From Halochromatium glycolicum (GTDB lineage: Bacteria; Pseudomonadota; Gammaproteobacteria; Chromatiales; Chromatiaceae), in assembly GCF_016584085.1 (NCBI RefSeq), contig NZ_NRSJ01000002.1:124001-188000 (forward strand): 64,000 nucleotides of DNA, read 5' to 3'. The position numbers and the translations under genes were made by a program. The notes below the pieces were generated by a model, which had not been told where the DNA came from, did no database searches, and was given only the letters and a program-made list of their open reading frames with translations. Of the stretch, positions 50,632 through 59,708 are shown piece after piece. Every line of letters begins with the position of its first letter. Position 1 is the stretch's first letter.

Positions 50632-51309
50632 TTACAGTCGAAAGCAGGCTGAGAGCCGGACAAACTGGTCAGCGTTGAGCCGGTGCGGTTCGGTGTCCGC
50701 GGCGATGACCACGGAGCCGGCGGGTAGCGGTTTGCTGGTAGCGGTGTGGGCGCCGAGCAGGCAGCGTTCGCCGAGGGTGATCTCGTGCCCGATGGTGGCG
50801 TTGAGACCGACGAAGCTGCCTGCGCCCAGGACGCTGGCGCCGCCGATGGCGCAGCCGCCGGTGAGCCAGCAGTGATCGCCGATCTGGGTGTGATGACCGA
50901 TCATGGCGCCGCCCCAGACGAAGACATCGTCTCCGAGGGTGACGGCGGGTTGAATGGCGGCACCGTCCATGACGATGCTGTTCTCGCCGAGGCTGTAGTC
51001 GCCTGGCACGTGGGGGCTGCGGTAGCTGGCGAGTCCATAACCTAGCTCGCGCGCCCAGGCGACCTTGTCGGCGCGTAGCCGGTTGATGCCTTGGTAGCCG
51101 AGCGCGACGAACAGTGCGTTTTTACCGGGTGGGTAGGCGGCTGGCAGATCGTCGGCGGCAAGCAGTGGTTTGCTGAGAAAGGTCTCGCTGGTGCGAAAGG
51201 GGGCATCGCAGGCGTAGGCGAGCAGGCGATAGTGGCTGTCGCGCTCGAAGTAATAGCTGGCCGCTTGGGCGATCTTGCCGGCGCCGAAGATGATGAGCGG
51301 TTGTGCCAT
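50632..51309 (-). CDS. NeuD/PglD/VioB-type sugar acyltransferase
   Basis: This 225-residue protein has an N-terminal Rossmann-like domain (PLIIFGAGKIAQAASYYFER) that binds the nucleotide sugar. Its C-terminal left-handed beta-helix (about 100-205) has hexapeptide repeats such as GDDVFVWGGAMIGHHTQIGD and GAGSFVGLNATIGHEITLGE, including the catalytic-type His. The family N-acylates 4-amino sugars, usually from acetyl-CoA. Here the neighbouring ACP and ligase suggest a different acyl donor. It lies 7 bp from the ligase gene. Confidence 0.87.
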   Translation of the reverse strand: MAQPLIIFGAGKIAQAASYYFERDSHYRLLAYACDAPFRTSETFLSKPLLAADDLPAAYPPGKNALFVALGYQGINRLRADKVAWARELGYGLASYRSPHVPGDYSLGENSIVMDGAAIQPAVTLGDDVFVWGGAMIGHHTQIGDHCWLTGGCAIGGASVLGAGSFVGLNATIGHEITLGERCLLGAHTATSKPLPAGSVVIAADTEPHRLNADQFVRLSACFRL

Positions 51310-51315
51310 GGGTCT

Positions 51316-52899
51316 TTATCCTGCGCTTGGGTGTGGTATGTCGCCCTGTTCAGCGATGGCCAGACGGTTGATCTTACCATTGCGATTGCGCGGCAGGTTG
51401 TCGTAGTGGGTGACGCGCGTGGGTAGCATGTAAGCCGGCAGGCGCTCGGCGAGCTGCGCCTGGAGCGCGTTTTCGGGCAGTTCGGTACAGACCGCGGCGA
51501 GGATGATCGGCGCGCCTCCGGTCTGGTCTGGCAAGGCGACGCAGGCGGCTTCGCGCACCTCGGGGAGGGCGGCAAGCGCGGCTTCGATCTCGTCGAGCTC
51601 GATGCGATGGCCCATGCGCTTGATCTGCCGATCGGCGCGGCCGACGAATAGCAAGACCGCGCGTTCGGCGTCCCAGCACACCCGGTCGCCGCTGCGGTAG
51701 AGGATGTCGCGATAGGCGGTGTGGGTGGGGTTTTGCACGAAGGCGGCGGCGGTGCGCTCCGGATCACGATAGTAGCCGAGCGCGATCTGCGGGCCGCCGA
51801 GCAGCAACTCGCCGACCTCTCCTTGCGAGACCGGGCGATGCTGTTTATCGACAATCAAGCCGGTGAAATTGGTGGCGAGCGGGCCGAGCGGTAGCAGCGC
51901 CTCACCGGCGAGGTCGGCCGCTTGTACGGGGTGGCTGGAGCAGATGCAGGTGCCTTCGGTGGGGCCGTAGACATTGATCAGCGCGGTGTGCTCGCCGAGC
52001 AGTCGGTGCAGCTCGCGCAGGGCGGGCTTCGGGAAGCCTTCGCCGCCGAACAGCATGCGGCGCAGCTGAGGGAGATCGCCTGGCTCCAGTGCGCGCAGGC
52101 GCAGCATGTAGACCAGGAGCGACGGCACCGAGAACCAGAGGGTGCAGCCGGCCGTGGCGACTGCTTTGACCAGATGGCGTGGGTTCTTGGTCAGCGCTTC
52201 GCTCATCGGGGCGAGCGCGGCGCCGGCGAACAGGGCGCCGTAGAAGTCGAAGACGGCGTTGTCGAAGTGCATCGGGTTGATGTTGGTGAGCACATCGTCC
52301 GGCGTGATGCCGATGTCTTGCTGGCACCAGCGGGTGAAGTTGAGCAGGCTCTGGTGGGCGATGACGACGCCTTTGGGGGTGCCGGTGGAGCCCGAGGTGA
52401 ACATGAGATAGGCCGGCGTGTGCCCAGGCACACGATCATCGGCGCCTGTTGGGGTGAGGTTGTGCAGCTCGGCTTGGTGTGCTGGTGTGCTGTAGTTCAG
52501 CGTTGGTGGCAGCGTTGTTTGTGCTTGTTGTGCCGCTTCCTGCAGCGCGGCGATGGTGGCCTGATGCGGCTCGGCATGGGCGATCAAGGCCGGGCGGGCG
52601 GTGGCGAGCATGGCGCGCAAGCGTGCGGGTGGGCTGCCGGGATCGAGGTTGGTGTAGAGCAGGCCCAGGCGCAGGCAGGCGAGCATCAGCGCGTAGGCGG
52701 TTGGGCTTTTGTCGTGCAGGATGGCCACGGCACCGTCAAGGCCGAGGCCCTTGGCTTGCAGCCAGGTGGCCCAGCGTCCGCTGAGCTGATCCAGCTCGGC
52801 GTAGGTGACCCGGTCGCCATCGGGGGGCTGCAGCGCGATGCGCTTGGCGTGGCGGCGAGCAACATCGGCGAAGGCGAGGCCGAGGTTAAGGCTGTTCAT
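51316..52899 (-). CDS. AMP-forming amino-acid/acyl ligase (adenylation domain, DltA-like)
   Basis: This 527-residue stand-alone adenylation enzyme has AYLMFTSGSTGTPKGVVIAH (A3), INVYGPTEGTCICSSHPVQA (A5), RSGDRVCWDAERAVLLFVGR (A7/A8), and NRNGKINR with the catalytic Lys (A10). There is no condensation or thiolation domain in the chain, so the separate ACP at 50378 is the likely carrier. This matches the DltA-DltC logic. It probably activates an amino acid used to acylate an amino sugar. The substrate pocket cannot be decoded by eye. Confidence 0.9.
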   Translation of the reverse strand: MNSLNLGLAFADVARRHAKRIALQPPDGDRVTYAELDQLSGRWATWLQAKGLGLDGAVAILHDKSPTAYALMLACLRLGLLYTNLDPGSPPARLRAMLATARPALIAHAEPHQATIAALQEAAQQAQTTLPPTLNYSTPAHQAELHNLTPTGADDRVPGHTPAYLMFTSGSTGTPKGVVIAHQSLLNFTRWCQQDIGITPDDVLTNINPMHFDNAVFDFYGALFAGAALAPMSEALTKNPRHLVKAVATAGCTLWFSVPSLLVYMLRLRALEPGDLPQLRRMLFGGEGFPKPALRELHRLLGEHTALINVYGPTEGTCICSSHPVQAADLAGEALLPLGPLATNFTGLIVDKQHRPVSQGEVGELLLGGPQIALGYYRDPERTAAAFVQNPTHTAYRDILYRSGDRVCWDAERAVLLFVGRADRQIKRMGHRIELDEIEAALAALPEVREAACVALPDQTGGAPIILAAVCTELPENALQAQLAERLPAYMLPTRVTHYDNLPRNRNGKINRLAIAEQGDIPHPSAG

Positions 52900-53665
52900 G
52901 GACGATGAATTCGTAGTGGGGCAGCGTGGCCTGGGTGCCTTGGATGCCGACGCACATCAAGGCGTCGATAACCGAGAGGTTGGGCTCAAACGTATTGCTC
53001 TGTTGACGGTACGCCGGTGCATGGGATTGTAGGAAGCGCAGCTCGATGCACTGGGCCGCGAAGGCCTCCGCTCGGTAAAGGGTTTGGCCGTTGATCGGGT
53101 TGATGTAGAGCGTTGCGCCTTCGTGCTGGCAGCGGGCAAGGATGCGCGCTTGGGCGTTGGCTGCGGTCAGTTGGGGCGTGTCGCTTGCGCGCTTGAAGCG
53201 AGTCGCGAGGCCGAGCGCCGTGGCGAGGGCGCGCAGCGAGCCGTCCAGCCAGTCGATAAGCCAGGGGCTAGGATTGTGCACCAGTGGTGCGATCAACTCG
53301 CTGGCTTCGGCCCGGTAGGGCGCTTTGCCATAGGCGTGGGCCAAGGTCTTGAGCCATTTTCGGCGCCAGGTACTAATGCCGTCGGCCACGCGCAGATCCT
53401 TGATCAGGACGTTTTGGCTCGCGTTGGCTAAAGGTAGGGTGAAGAGCCAGGGTGCGCCGTTGACTAGCAAGCGATTGCGGTTGACCCAACCGCGGTTGAT
53501 ATAGGTCACGTCGTCGTAGAAGACAAAGGTGTCCACCGCGTGTATGAGCTGGAGATAGCCCAAGTAGGGGAACAGGTAGGGCTGCATGATGGCGAGGCGG
53601 TGCGGGGTCTTGAGCGCACCATCGAGCTTGCTGTTGTTTTCGGCCTGTGTGGGCGGCCGTTTCAT
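52886..53665 (-). CDS. WbqC family protein
   Basis: This 259-residue protein begins, after a short tail, LAIMQPYLFPYLGYLQLIHA, then DTFVFYDDVTYINRGWVNRN, the WbqC signature. A conserved Cys/His-rich C-terminus is not obvious. WbqC proteins occur in O-antigen and flagellin-glycan clusters beside aminotransferases. They have a cysteine-protease-like fold, but their reaction is unsettled. It overlaps the ligase by 14 bp and touches the DegT gene at one base, so it belongs to one operon. Confidence 0.9.
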   Translation of the reverse strand: MKRPPTQAENNSKLDGALKTPHRLAIMQPYLFPYLGYLQLIHAVDTFVFYDDVTYINRGWVNRNRLLVNGAPWLFTLPLANASQNVLIKDLRVADGISTWRRKWLKTLAHAYGKAPYRAEASELIAPLVHNPSPWLIDWLDGSLRALATALGLATRFKRASDTPQLTAANAQARILARCQHEGATLYINPINGQTLYRAEAFAAQCIELRFLQSHAPAYRQQSNTFEPNLSVIDALMCVGIQGTQATLPHYEFIVHEQP

Positions 53666-54771
53666 CAGGGGGTCAGCAGTTGGATGATGCGGTTGAGGTC
53701 GTCATCGCTGAGCGCTGGAAAGATGGGCAGGCAGATGATGCGTCTGCTGATCTCGGTGGCAACGGCCAGGTCAGCGGCTTGGACGGACGGCAAGCCCCGG
53801 TACATCGGGAATTCGCTAATCAGCGGATAGAAATATCGGCGGCCGTGAATATCCGCTGCCTTGAGTTTGTCGTAGAGCTGATCTCGGCTCAGCGGATAGG
53901 TGTCCTCGACCACAATGGGGAAGTAGGCATGGTTGTCGACGACTTGGCTGCCGCGCGGGAGCAGGCGGATGCCAGGAATATGACTGAGGCCTTCTCGGTA
54001 CTGATCATCGATGGCGTGCCGGCGGGCGAGGGCTTGGCTGACGTGCTTGAGCTGCAATAGTCCCAACGCAGACTGCATCTCGTTCATCTTGCCGTTGATG
54101 CCGCTGGCGACCACGGTGGTCTCGCCGACGAAGCCAAAGTTTTTCAGGTGGTCGATGTGCTGTTTGGTCTTGTCGTCCGGGCAGGCGATGGCGCCGCCCT
54201 CGCAGGTGTTGAAGACCTTGGTGGCGTGGAAGCTGAGCACCGAGAGGTCGCCATGGCGCAAGATGCTACCGCCCTGGTCCTGCACGCCGAAGGCATGCGC
54301 GGCATCGTAGATGACCTTGAGGTTATAGTTATCGGCGATGGTCTGGATGGCTTCGACGTCGCAGGGGTTGCCGTACACATGCACCGGCAAGATGGCGGTG
54401 GTGCGCGGGGTGATGGCAGCTTCGATGCGATTGGGGTCGAGGTTGAGGGTGTGCGGGTCGATGTCGACGAACACCGGCTGAATCTCGTTCCAGAGCAGGG
54501 TATGCGCGGTGGCGACAAAGGAGTAGGGCGTGGTGATGACCTCGCCGGTGATGCGCAACGCCTGCAGCGCGGTGAGCAAGGCCAGGGTGCCGTTGGCGAA
54601 CAGCGCCAGGTGCTCGACGCCCAGATACTCGGCGAGCGCCTGCTCCAGCTGGTTGTGGAATGGCCCGCTGTTGGTGAGGCGCTTGTTGTCCCAGATTTGC
54701 TCCAGGTAGGGGATGAACTCCTCTAACGGAGGCAGGTGGGGTTGGGTGACGTAGATGGGTTTTGCGCTCAC
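53665..54771 (-). CDS. DegT/DnrJ/EryC1/StrS sugar aminotransferase
   Basis: This 368-residue PLP enzyme has LALFANGTLALLTALQALRI near the phosphate site and the PLP Asp in VIYDAAHAFGV. The Schiff-base Lys is in VLSFHATKVFNTCEGGAI, and GINGKMNEMQSALGLLQLKH is also present. Such enzymes aminate 4-keto-6-deoxy nucleotide sugars (VioA/PglE type). It is the first gene of the - strand island operon and supplies the amino group to be acylated by the ligase/ACP/acyltransferase set. No 4,6-dehydratase is in this window, so a housekeeping RmlB-like enzyme would have to supply the keto sugar. Confidence 0.92.
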   Translation of the reverse strand: MSAKPIYVTQPHLPPLEEFIPYLEQIWDNKRLTNSGPFHNQLEQALAEYLGVEHLALFANGTLALLTALQALRITGEVITTPYSFVATAHTLLWNEIQPVFVDIDPHTLNLDPNRIEAAITPRTTAILPVHVYGNPCDVEAIQTIADNYNLKVIYDAAHAFGVQDQGGSILRHGDLSVLSFHATKVFNTCEGGAIACPDDKTKQHIDHLKNFGFVGETTVVASGINGKMNEMQSALGLLQLKHVSQALARRHAIDDQYREGLSHIPGIRLLPRGSQVVDNHAYFPIVVEDTYPLSRDQLYDKLKAADIHGRRYFYPLISEFPMYRGLPSVQAADLAVATEISRRIICLPIFPALSDDDLNRIIQLLTP

Positions 54772-55252
54772 AATACGAAACCTATCGGCCGCTACTGGGG
54801 TTGCTTGAGTGGCGGTTCGCTATTTTTGACGATCTTGGTATGTCATTCAGTGAACACCGTCAAACGCCCGATTCACAGTCTCCGGCCAATCCGGTGAGGA
54901 GATTCGGCCGCCGCGGATGCCACGGCACATCAACGACCCGGCCTTGATGAGCTGGCTCTGCGCCTGGCGACACCGACCTCAGGCAGGCTAACAGCTAACA
55001 AGCTTACAGCGTGATGCCCAACGCCCTGCGCTGAATGCACCAGCAGAGCCCGTCATGTGGACCTGTATCGATCGGTAGATCGAGCAGGGCCGCGACTAGG
55101 GTATCGAACAAGGCGAGCGCCGCGGCGAAGGCAAGCCCCTGCTGCGCCTGATAGAGCGCACATTCGGCCCGACCGATAATCGGTTTCGCCAGCAGATTCA
55201 GTGGCAATCTGCCAGTGCTACACTGAACCAATCAACCCGAGACGCGAAGACC
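54772..55252. other. Gene-poor interval upstream of the island
   Basis: I see no recognisable promoter for the DegT operon and no RNA gene in this 481-bp interval. On the - strand a 75-codon open frame (55004-55231) reads LLAKPIIGRAECALYQAQQG, then LAFAAALALFDTLVAALLDL. It looks more like part of a real helical protein than noise, but I cannot identify it. GCTACACTGA at 55217-55226 precedes the DUF3782 gene. Confidence 0.5.
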
Positions 55253-55861
55253 ATGGCCACCACACTCGATGAGGTTTGGGCCCTGTTCAGGGAGACCGAC
55301 CGTAAGTTTCAAGAAACTGATCGTAAGTTTCAGGACACGGATCGACTGATTGGCGAACTGCGCGAGCAGTCGCGGGAGACCGACCGTCGATTTCAGCAAA
55401 CCGAGAAGCTGGTGAACACCATCAGTCGTCAACTCGGAGAGCAGGGCAACCGGCTCGGCGACTTCGTCCAGGCCATGGTCAAGCCCGCCGTCGTGCGGCT
55501 GTTGCGCGAGCGCCAGTTACCGGTGCATCAAGTCCTGAGCAATCTGCTGGCGTTCGACGACGATGGCTGCCCGCTGATGGAGATCGACCTGCTGGTGGTC
55601 AACAGCGAGGTCGCCGTGGCGGTGGAATGCAAATCCCACCTCGGCACCGACGACGTGCGCGAGCACCTGGAGCGGCTTGCGCAGTTCAAAGACTGCTTTC
55701 CCCAATACGCTGGCTGTAAGCTTCTCGGTGCGGTCGCGGCCATGGTGCTGCCCGAGGACGTCGGCCGTTTCGCCTACCGGCAAGGCTTATTCGTGCTCGC
55801 CCAATCCGGTGATGGGGTGACGATCCGCAACGATGCCCGCTTTGAGCCGCGTTCCTGGTAG
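55253..55861 (+). CDS. DUF3782-family PD-(D/E)XK-like nuclease protein
   Basis: In this 202-residue protein the N-terminal coiled coil is built of tandem seven-residue units ETDRKFQ/ETDRKFQ/DTDRLIG and a later ETDRRFQ. The C-terminal domain has MEIDLLVVNSEVAVAVECKS, an Asp-x12-Glu-x-Lys PD-(D/E)XK core. It is a paralogue of the gene at 24202 with the same layout and the same upstream 10-mer. It is intact. Nuclease activity is inferred and the biological role is unknown. Confidence 0.8.
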   Translation: MATTLDEVWALFRETDRKFQETDRKFQDTDRLIGELREQSRETDRRFQQTEKLVNTISRQLGEQGNRLGDFVQAMVKPAVVRLLRERQLPVHQVLSNLLAFDDDGCPLMEIDLLVVNSEVAVAVECKSHLGTDDVREHLERLAQFKDCFPQYAGCKLLGAVAAMVLPEDVGRFAYRQGLFVLAQSGDGVTIRNDARFEPRSW

Positions 55862-55891
55862 GCGAGGCCAATCCGGTAACGGGCGACCGCC

Positions 55892-56434
55892 ATGGACGAG
55901 ATCAACAACCCCCATGACGTCGACTTCCGCCAGCGCTTCACCCGGCGCGAGATCGCGCAAGACTTTCTGCGTCAGCAACTACCAGCAGAGCTGCTTGGAG
56001 ATGGTGGATCGCGACAGTCTGCAGATCAGCAAAGACAGCGACGTCTCCAAGGAATTGCGTGCGCCGTATTCGGATCTGGTCTATCGGCTGCGATGGCGTG
56101 TGCCCGATCAGGCTGATCCAGTGCGCTTGAGCGGGCATCGACGCCAGGCGCTCGCCATCCGGTCGCACCATCGCCGTCAGCAGGGCAGGGCGAAGCCGCC
56201 CAGGCCACGGGTGATCAAGCCGATGCGGCAGCGCTTGATCCGGCCGATGCGGCGGCGACGCGCGATCAAACAGCGGCGCCAGCCACCCTCGCACTCCACG
56301 TCTCCATCCTGTTTGAACACAAGAGCCAGACCGACTCTTGGGTCTTACTGCAACGGCTGCGCGACATCGCGCTGCAGGGCGAGGCCTACCGCAAGCAGCA
56401 TCCCGAGGCCAAGACCCGGCCGCAGCACTGAGAG
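55892..56434 (+). pseudogene. Rpn/YhgA-like gene (type C), 3'-truncated with frameshifts
   Basis: It starts [20 protein letters not shown] and matches the intact gene at 57462 ([20 protein letters not shown]). The frame is lost near 55990 and recovers only in pieces ([20 protein letters not shown], then [20 protein letters not shown]). At about 56413, within the PEAKT-coding region, it is cut and replaced by GGCCGCAGCACTGAGAGCC, the 3' flank of the type A Rpn element on the other strand. Confidence 0.82.
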
Positions 56435-56521
56435 CCAGGGCAACGACCTCGCAAAGCCGATAGACCAAGGTGGCGAGGGTCCTGACGGAGTCGACCTCAC
56501 GGAGCCGACATCGAGCCGCTG
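56414..56521. repeat. Type A Rpn element 3' flank, copy 1
   Basis: This sequence, beginning GGCCGCAGCACTGAGAGCCA, lies directly downstream of the - strand Rpn gene at 56522. It is nearly the same as 63566-63669, where it again lies downstream of a type A Rpn gene. On the outer side the two loci are unrelated, apart from a shared GACCC at the joint. It therefore marks one end of a mobile or recombined unit. Confidence 0.75.
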
Positions 56522-57406
56522 TTACTCCGCCTGCACGCGCTCGCGCAGGGCCTGCACGCGTTCTTCACTCAGCCCGGTCGCCTGGGCGATCTGCGCGTTC
56601 TCGAGCAGGCCGAGCCGCAGGAGGTTGCGGGCGCTGTCCTCGCGGCCGCGCTGCTCACCGCGCTTTTCGCCGCGCTTCTCGCCGCGCTTTTCGCCCCGCT
56701 CCTCGGCATCCTTGAGCAAGGTCGCCTCATCATGCAGCGCGCGCTCGCGCGCCAGTGCCCGATAACGGGCCTCTTCATCGGTGCTGAGGGCCTTGAGCTG
56801 CTCCATGGCGTGCTGCACGGGTGGGTGGCTGATCTGGGTCATCACCGTGGTCTCCTGCCAATGTTCAAAGAAGGTGACCCAGTCCTGGAGCGGACCGGTG
56901 TCGAGGCCGAGCCGATCGGCCTTTTTCAGTTCGATCAGGTTCAGCTGCAGGACGTTCCCGAGCGTCACCTGCGGCTGGGTCGCATCGCGCAGCTCGAACC
57001 GCCAGCAGGCCTGCTGGCGCTCGGTCTCGCTGGCGTCGAAGAGCGCGAAGTCGAGCAGATGAATGCCGACGACCGCCTTGAGGGCGCTGTAGTCTTCCCC
57101 GGCGCCCAGCTGTTGGCTGAGCAAGCGCGCCCGATAGAAGGCGCTGTGCTGGCCCCAGGCGGGATAGCGACGCACCTGCATCTCGATATTGTAGTGGTGG
57201 CCGCCGGCATCGCGGGCGAGCACATCGAGCACGATGGCCTTGGCCTGCAGATCGGCGTCGCTGATGCCGGGGTTGATAACGTCCACGGCGGTGATGTCGG
57301 GCAGGTCGGGACGCAGATCGTTGATCAGCGCGACCAGCAGCTCAGGGTCGCTGGCGAACAGCCGCTTGAAGACGTAATCGTTCTTGGGGTCGAGCAGGCG
57401 CTCCAT
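56522..57406 (-). CDS. Rpn family PD-(D/E)XK nuclease (type A)
   Basis: This 294-residue protein begins MERLLDPKNDYVFKRLFASD. Its core has Asp in AIVLDVLARDAGGHHYNIEM followed by ExQ (IEMQVRR), then YSALKAVVGIHLLDFALFDA. Near the C-terminus are GEKRGEKRGEKRGEQRG repeats and a tail LLENAQIAQATGLSEERVQA like that of the gene at 25171. It is intact. The inferred role is a recombination-promoting nuclease. It is inserted between a damaged and an intact type C gene. Confidence 0.85.
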   Translation of the reverse strand: MERLLDPKNDYVFKRLFASDPELLVALINDLRPDLPDITAVDVINPGISDADLQAKAIVLDVLARDAGGHHYNIEMQVRRYPAWGQHSAFYRARLLSQQLGAGEDYSALKAVVGIHLLDFALFDASETERQQACWRFELRDATQPQVTLGNVLQLNLIELKKADRLGLDTGPLQDWVTFFEHWQETTVMTQISHPPVQHAMEQLKALSTDEEARYRALARERALHDEATLLKDAEERGEKRGEKRGEKRGEQRGREDSARNLLRLGLLENAQIAQATGLSEERVQALRERVQAE

Positions 57407-57461
57407 GCGGCGGCTCCGGCGGGCAGGGCGTTGAGTGCGTCAAGGCTAGCAGGTTTGCGGC

Positions 57462-58727
57462 ATGAGCAGCGGCTGGCTCGCCGAGCAATCGCTGGGCAAG
57501 CCGCCGGCGGTCGACGAGATCAACAACCCGCATGACGTCTACTTCCGCGAGCGCTTCACTCGGCGCGAGATCGCGCAAGACTTCCTGCGCCAGCACCTGC
57601 CGGTGGAGCTGCTTGAGGTGGTGGATCTCGAAAGCCTGGAGATCAGCAAGGACAGTGACGTCTCCAAGGAATTGCGCGCGTCGTATTCGGATCTGGTCTA
57701 TCGGCTCAGATGGCGTGTGCTCGATGAGGCTGATCCAGCGGCGCCCGAACGGGCTGATCCAGCGGCGCCGGAGCAGGCTGATCCAGCAGGGCCTGAGCGG
57801 GTTGATCCCGCTGTGCCCGAGCAGGCATCGGCGCAAGGCGCTCGCCATTCGGTCGCACCATCGCTGTCAGCAGGGCAGGGCGAAGCCGCCCAGGCCACGA
57901 GTGATCAAGCCGATGCGGCAGCGCTTGATCCGGCCGATGCGGCCGCCACGCGCGATCAAACAGCGGCGCCAGCGACCCTCGCACTCCACGTCTCCATCCT
58001 GTTTGAACGCAAGAGCCAGACCGACGATTGGGTGTTGCTGCAACGGCTGCGCGACATCGCGCTGCAGGGCGAGGCTTACCGCAAGCAGCATCCCGAGGCC
58101 AAGACCCTGCCGCCGGTCTACCCCTTGGTGCTCTATCACGGCCAGAGCGTCTGGCGCATGCCGAGTGATTTCCACGCCCTGATCCGGCCGCTACCAGAGG
58201 CGCTCAAGCCTTATGTGCCGCAGTTTCGCTACGCCTTGCATGATCTCTCGCCGCGTAGTGATGCGGAGATCAAAGGCGATGTGCTCACGCGCTTGGTGCA
58301 GCTCGCGATGCGCTGGATCGTCAGTGACCAGCCGCTGGAGCATTTGGAGCGGTTGATCAGACTGATCGAGCAGATCGCTGACCGTGACACGGCGCTGCAG
58401 ATTCTGGAATCGCTGCTGCGATATTATGTCCAAGGGACACGCCGGGTGGAAGAGGATGACGCCCGCCGCTTGTTGGAACAGACCGCACCGGGAGACCCCA
58501 TCATGCAGACGTTTATTGATCGGTCTCTTGAGCAGGGCCGCGAGCAGGGCATCGAGCAGGGCCGCGAGCAGGGCAAAGCCGAGATTCTGCTGCGCCTAAT
58601 GGAGCGCAAATTCGGTCCCACCGACGCCCGGCGACGTCAGCAGATCCGAGAGGCGGATGCCGAGACGCTGCTGGAGTGGTCCGAGCGCGTCCTCACCTCC
58701 GAGACGCCGGAGGCGGTGTTTCACTAA
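57462..58727 (+). CDS. Rpn/YhgA-like nuclease (type C), intact
   Basis: This 421-residue protein has [20 protein letters not shown], then [19 protein letters not shown] with the catalytic-type Asp. A Pro/Ala/Glu/Asp repeat insert (about 90-160, [16 protein letters not shown]) precedes [20 protein letters not shown] with ExK. Next come [20 protein letters not shown] and a C-terminal [16 protein letters not shown] repeat and helical end ([10 protein letters not shown]). It corresponds to PF04754-type putative transposases. Fragments of the same gene are at 55892, 59398 and 60625. Confidence 0.83.
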   Translation: MSSGWLAEQSLGKPPAVDEINNPHDVYFRERFTRREIAQDFLRQHLPVELLEVVDLESLEISKDSDVSKELRASYSDLVYRLRWRVLDEADPAAPERADPAAPEQADPAGPERVDPAVPEQASAQGARHSVAPSLSAGQGEAAQATSDQADAAALDPADAAATRDQTAAPATLALHVSILFERKSQTDDWVLLQRLRDIALQGEAYRKQHPEAKTLPPVYPLVLYHGQSVWRMPSDFHALIRPLPEALKPYVPQFRYALHDLSPRSDAEIKGDVLTRLVQLAMRWIVSDQPLEHLERLIRLIEQIADRDTALQILESLLRYYVQGTRRVEEDDARRLLEQTAPGDPIMQTFIDRSLEQGREQGIEQGREQGKAEILLRLMERKFGPTDARRRQQIREADAETLLEWSERVLTSETPEAVFH

Positions 58728-58808
58728 GGTGTCGATGCCATGGCGAGCCGCAGCGATGGCCGCTTCGAGCTGCGCTCAACTGGCGGCTAGCGGGAAGCGC
58801 GATTTGAC

Positions 58809-59123
58809 ATGGAAAACACAGCGTTTCAGATCGAACTGGCCTGGGATACACTTAAGGCCGACACGAATCGCGTCAAGCATGGCATCGATTTCGCCATGGC
58901 CGCTGAGGTGCTGCGAGATCCGATGGCACTCAGTATCCTGGACCAGGAACATGGTGGGGACGAGGAGCGCTGGTTCACGCTTGGTGCGACAACAACCACA
59001 GGCCAACTGTTAGCCGTCTCTCACACCTGGGAGGAACAGTCCGGTATCGCTTACGTTCGGATCATCTCGGCGCGGGAAGCGACAAGACACGAAAGACGCC
59101 AGTACGAAGATAACCCTGTATAA
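58809..59123 (+). CDS. brnT: BrnT family toxin
   Basis: This 104-residue protein has the BrnT pattern: ELAWDTLKADTNRVKHGIDF, then AAEVLRDPMALSILDQEHGG, EERWFTLG and RIISAREATRHERRQYED. BrnT is a RelE-fold RNase toxin that inhibits translation. BrnA follows 7 bp downstream, the normal toxin-first order. Both genes look intact. Confidence 0.9.
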   Translation: MENTAFQIELAWDTLKADTNRVKHGIDFAMAAEVLRDPMALSILDQEHGGDEERWFTLGATTTTGQLLAVSHTWEEQSGIAYVRIISAREATRHERRQYEDNPV

Positions 59124-59130
59124 ACCCATC

Positions 59131-59373
59131 ATGAATACGACACACTCAAACGACGAGATTCCCGCCGAGATCGATTTTTCGGCCGGTCAGCGCGGGCGCT
59201 TTTATCGGCCGCAAGCACAATGGCATGTGCCGGTCTACCTCAACCCTGAGGTCCAGCAGTACTTTCTTCGCCGCGCCGAAGAAAGCGGTCTGGACTTTGA
59301 CCAATTGATCAATACCCTCTTGCAGAAAGACATGGAATTGCTTGAGACCTTTGCGCCAGGATCGTCGTCGTAA
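59131..59373 (+). CDS. brnA: BrnA family antitoxin
   Basis: This 80-residue protein has GRFYRPQAQWHVPVYLNPEV followed by the ribbon-helix-helix-like QQYFLRRAEESGLDFDQLIN and TLLQKDMELLE. BrnA binds BrnT and represses the pair. It follows brnT closely and shares its strand. Immediately downstream is a short Rpn fragment. Confidence 0.85.
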   Translation: MNTTHSNDEIPAEIDFSAGQRGRFYRPQAQWHVPVYLNPEVQQYFLRRAEESGLDFDQLINTLLQKDMELLETFAPGSSS

Positions 59374-59397
59374 ACACGACGAGCATTAGGCCCCTCG

Positions 59398-59462
59398 GCC
59401 CAAGACCCTGCCGCCGGTCTATCCCTTGGTGCTCTATCACGGCAAGAACCTCTGGCGCAGAT
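59398..59462 (+). pseudogene. Short Rpn type C fragment
   Basis: About 65 bp match the [25 protein letters not shown] part of the gene at 57462 (about 58096-58160). The match then stops and continues into the unrelated - strand gene that ends here. Confidence 0.7.
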
Positions 59463-59708
59463 CAAGGCCGGCGAGACGGCATTGAGCACATGGGTGCTTT
59501 TGGCATCGCCCTCGATGACGAAGTCCATCACCAGTCGATTGGTCTTGCGCTCGACCCGTTGAGCACGGATGCACGGCCGACCTCGCTGATGAAAGCCCAC
59601 GGCCTCGGCGCCGTTGAGCAGGGTCGCAGCTTCGGCGACCAGATAGGAGCGACGCTGTTTGCGCGGTTCTTGCTGGACCGGGCGAGACCACAACTCCTCA
59701 ATGCTCAC
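59460..59708 (-). pseudogene. Unrecognised protein, C-terminally truncated
   Basis: From a GTG at 59708 the frame reads MSIEELWSRPVQQEPRKQRR, then SYLVAEAATLLNGAEAVGFH and TNRLVMDFVIEGDAKSTHVL, about 80 residues. The start overlaps the end of the upstream Rpn gene by 11 bases, so the two were probably co-translated. Homology-like composition stops where the type C fragment joins at about 59460, so the native C-terminus is missing. I do not recognise the family. Confidence 0.5.

Noticed and set aside
51922..52908. A 328-codon + strand frame opposite the adenylation enzyme
   Set aside because: The adenylation-domain motifs on the - strand are unambiguous. The antisense frame is Gly/Val/Ala/Gln-rich with no family signature.
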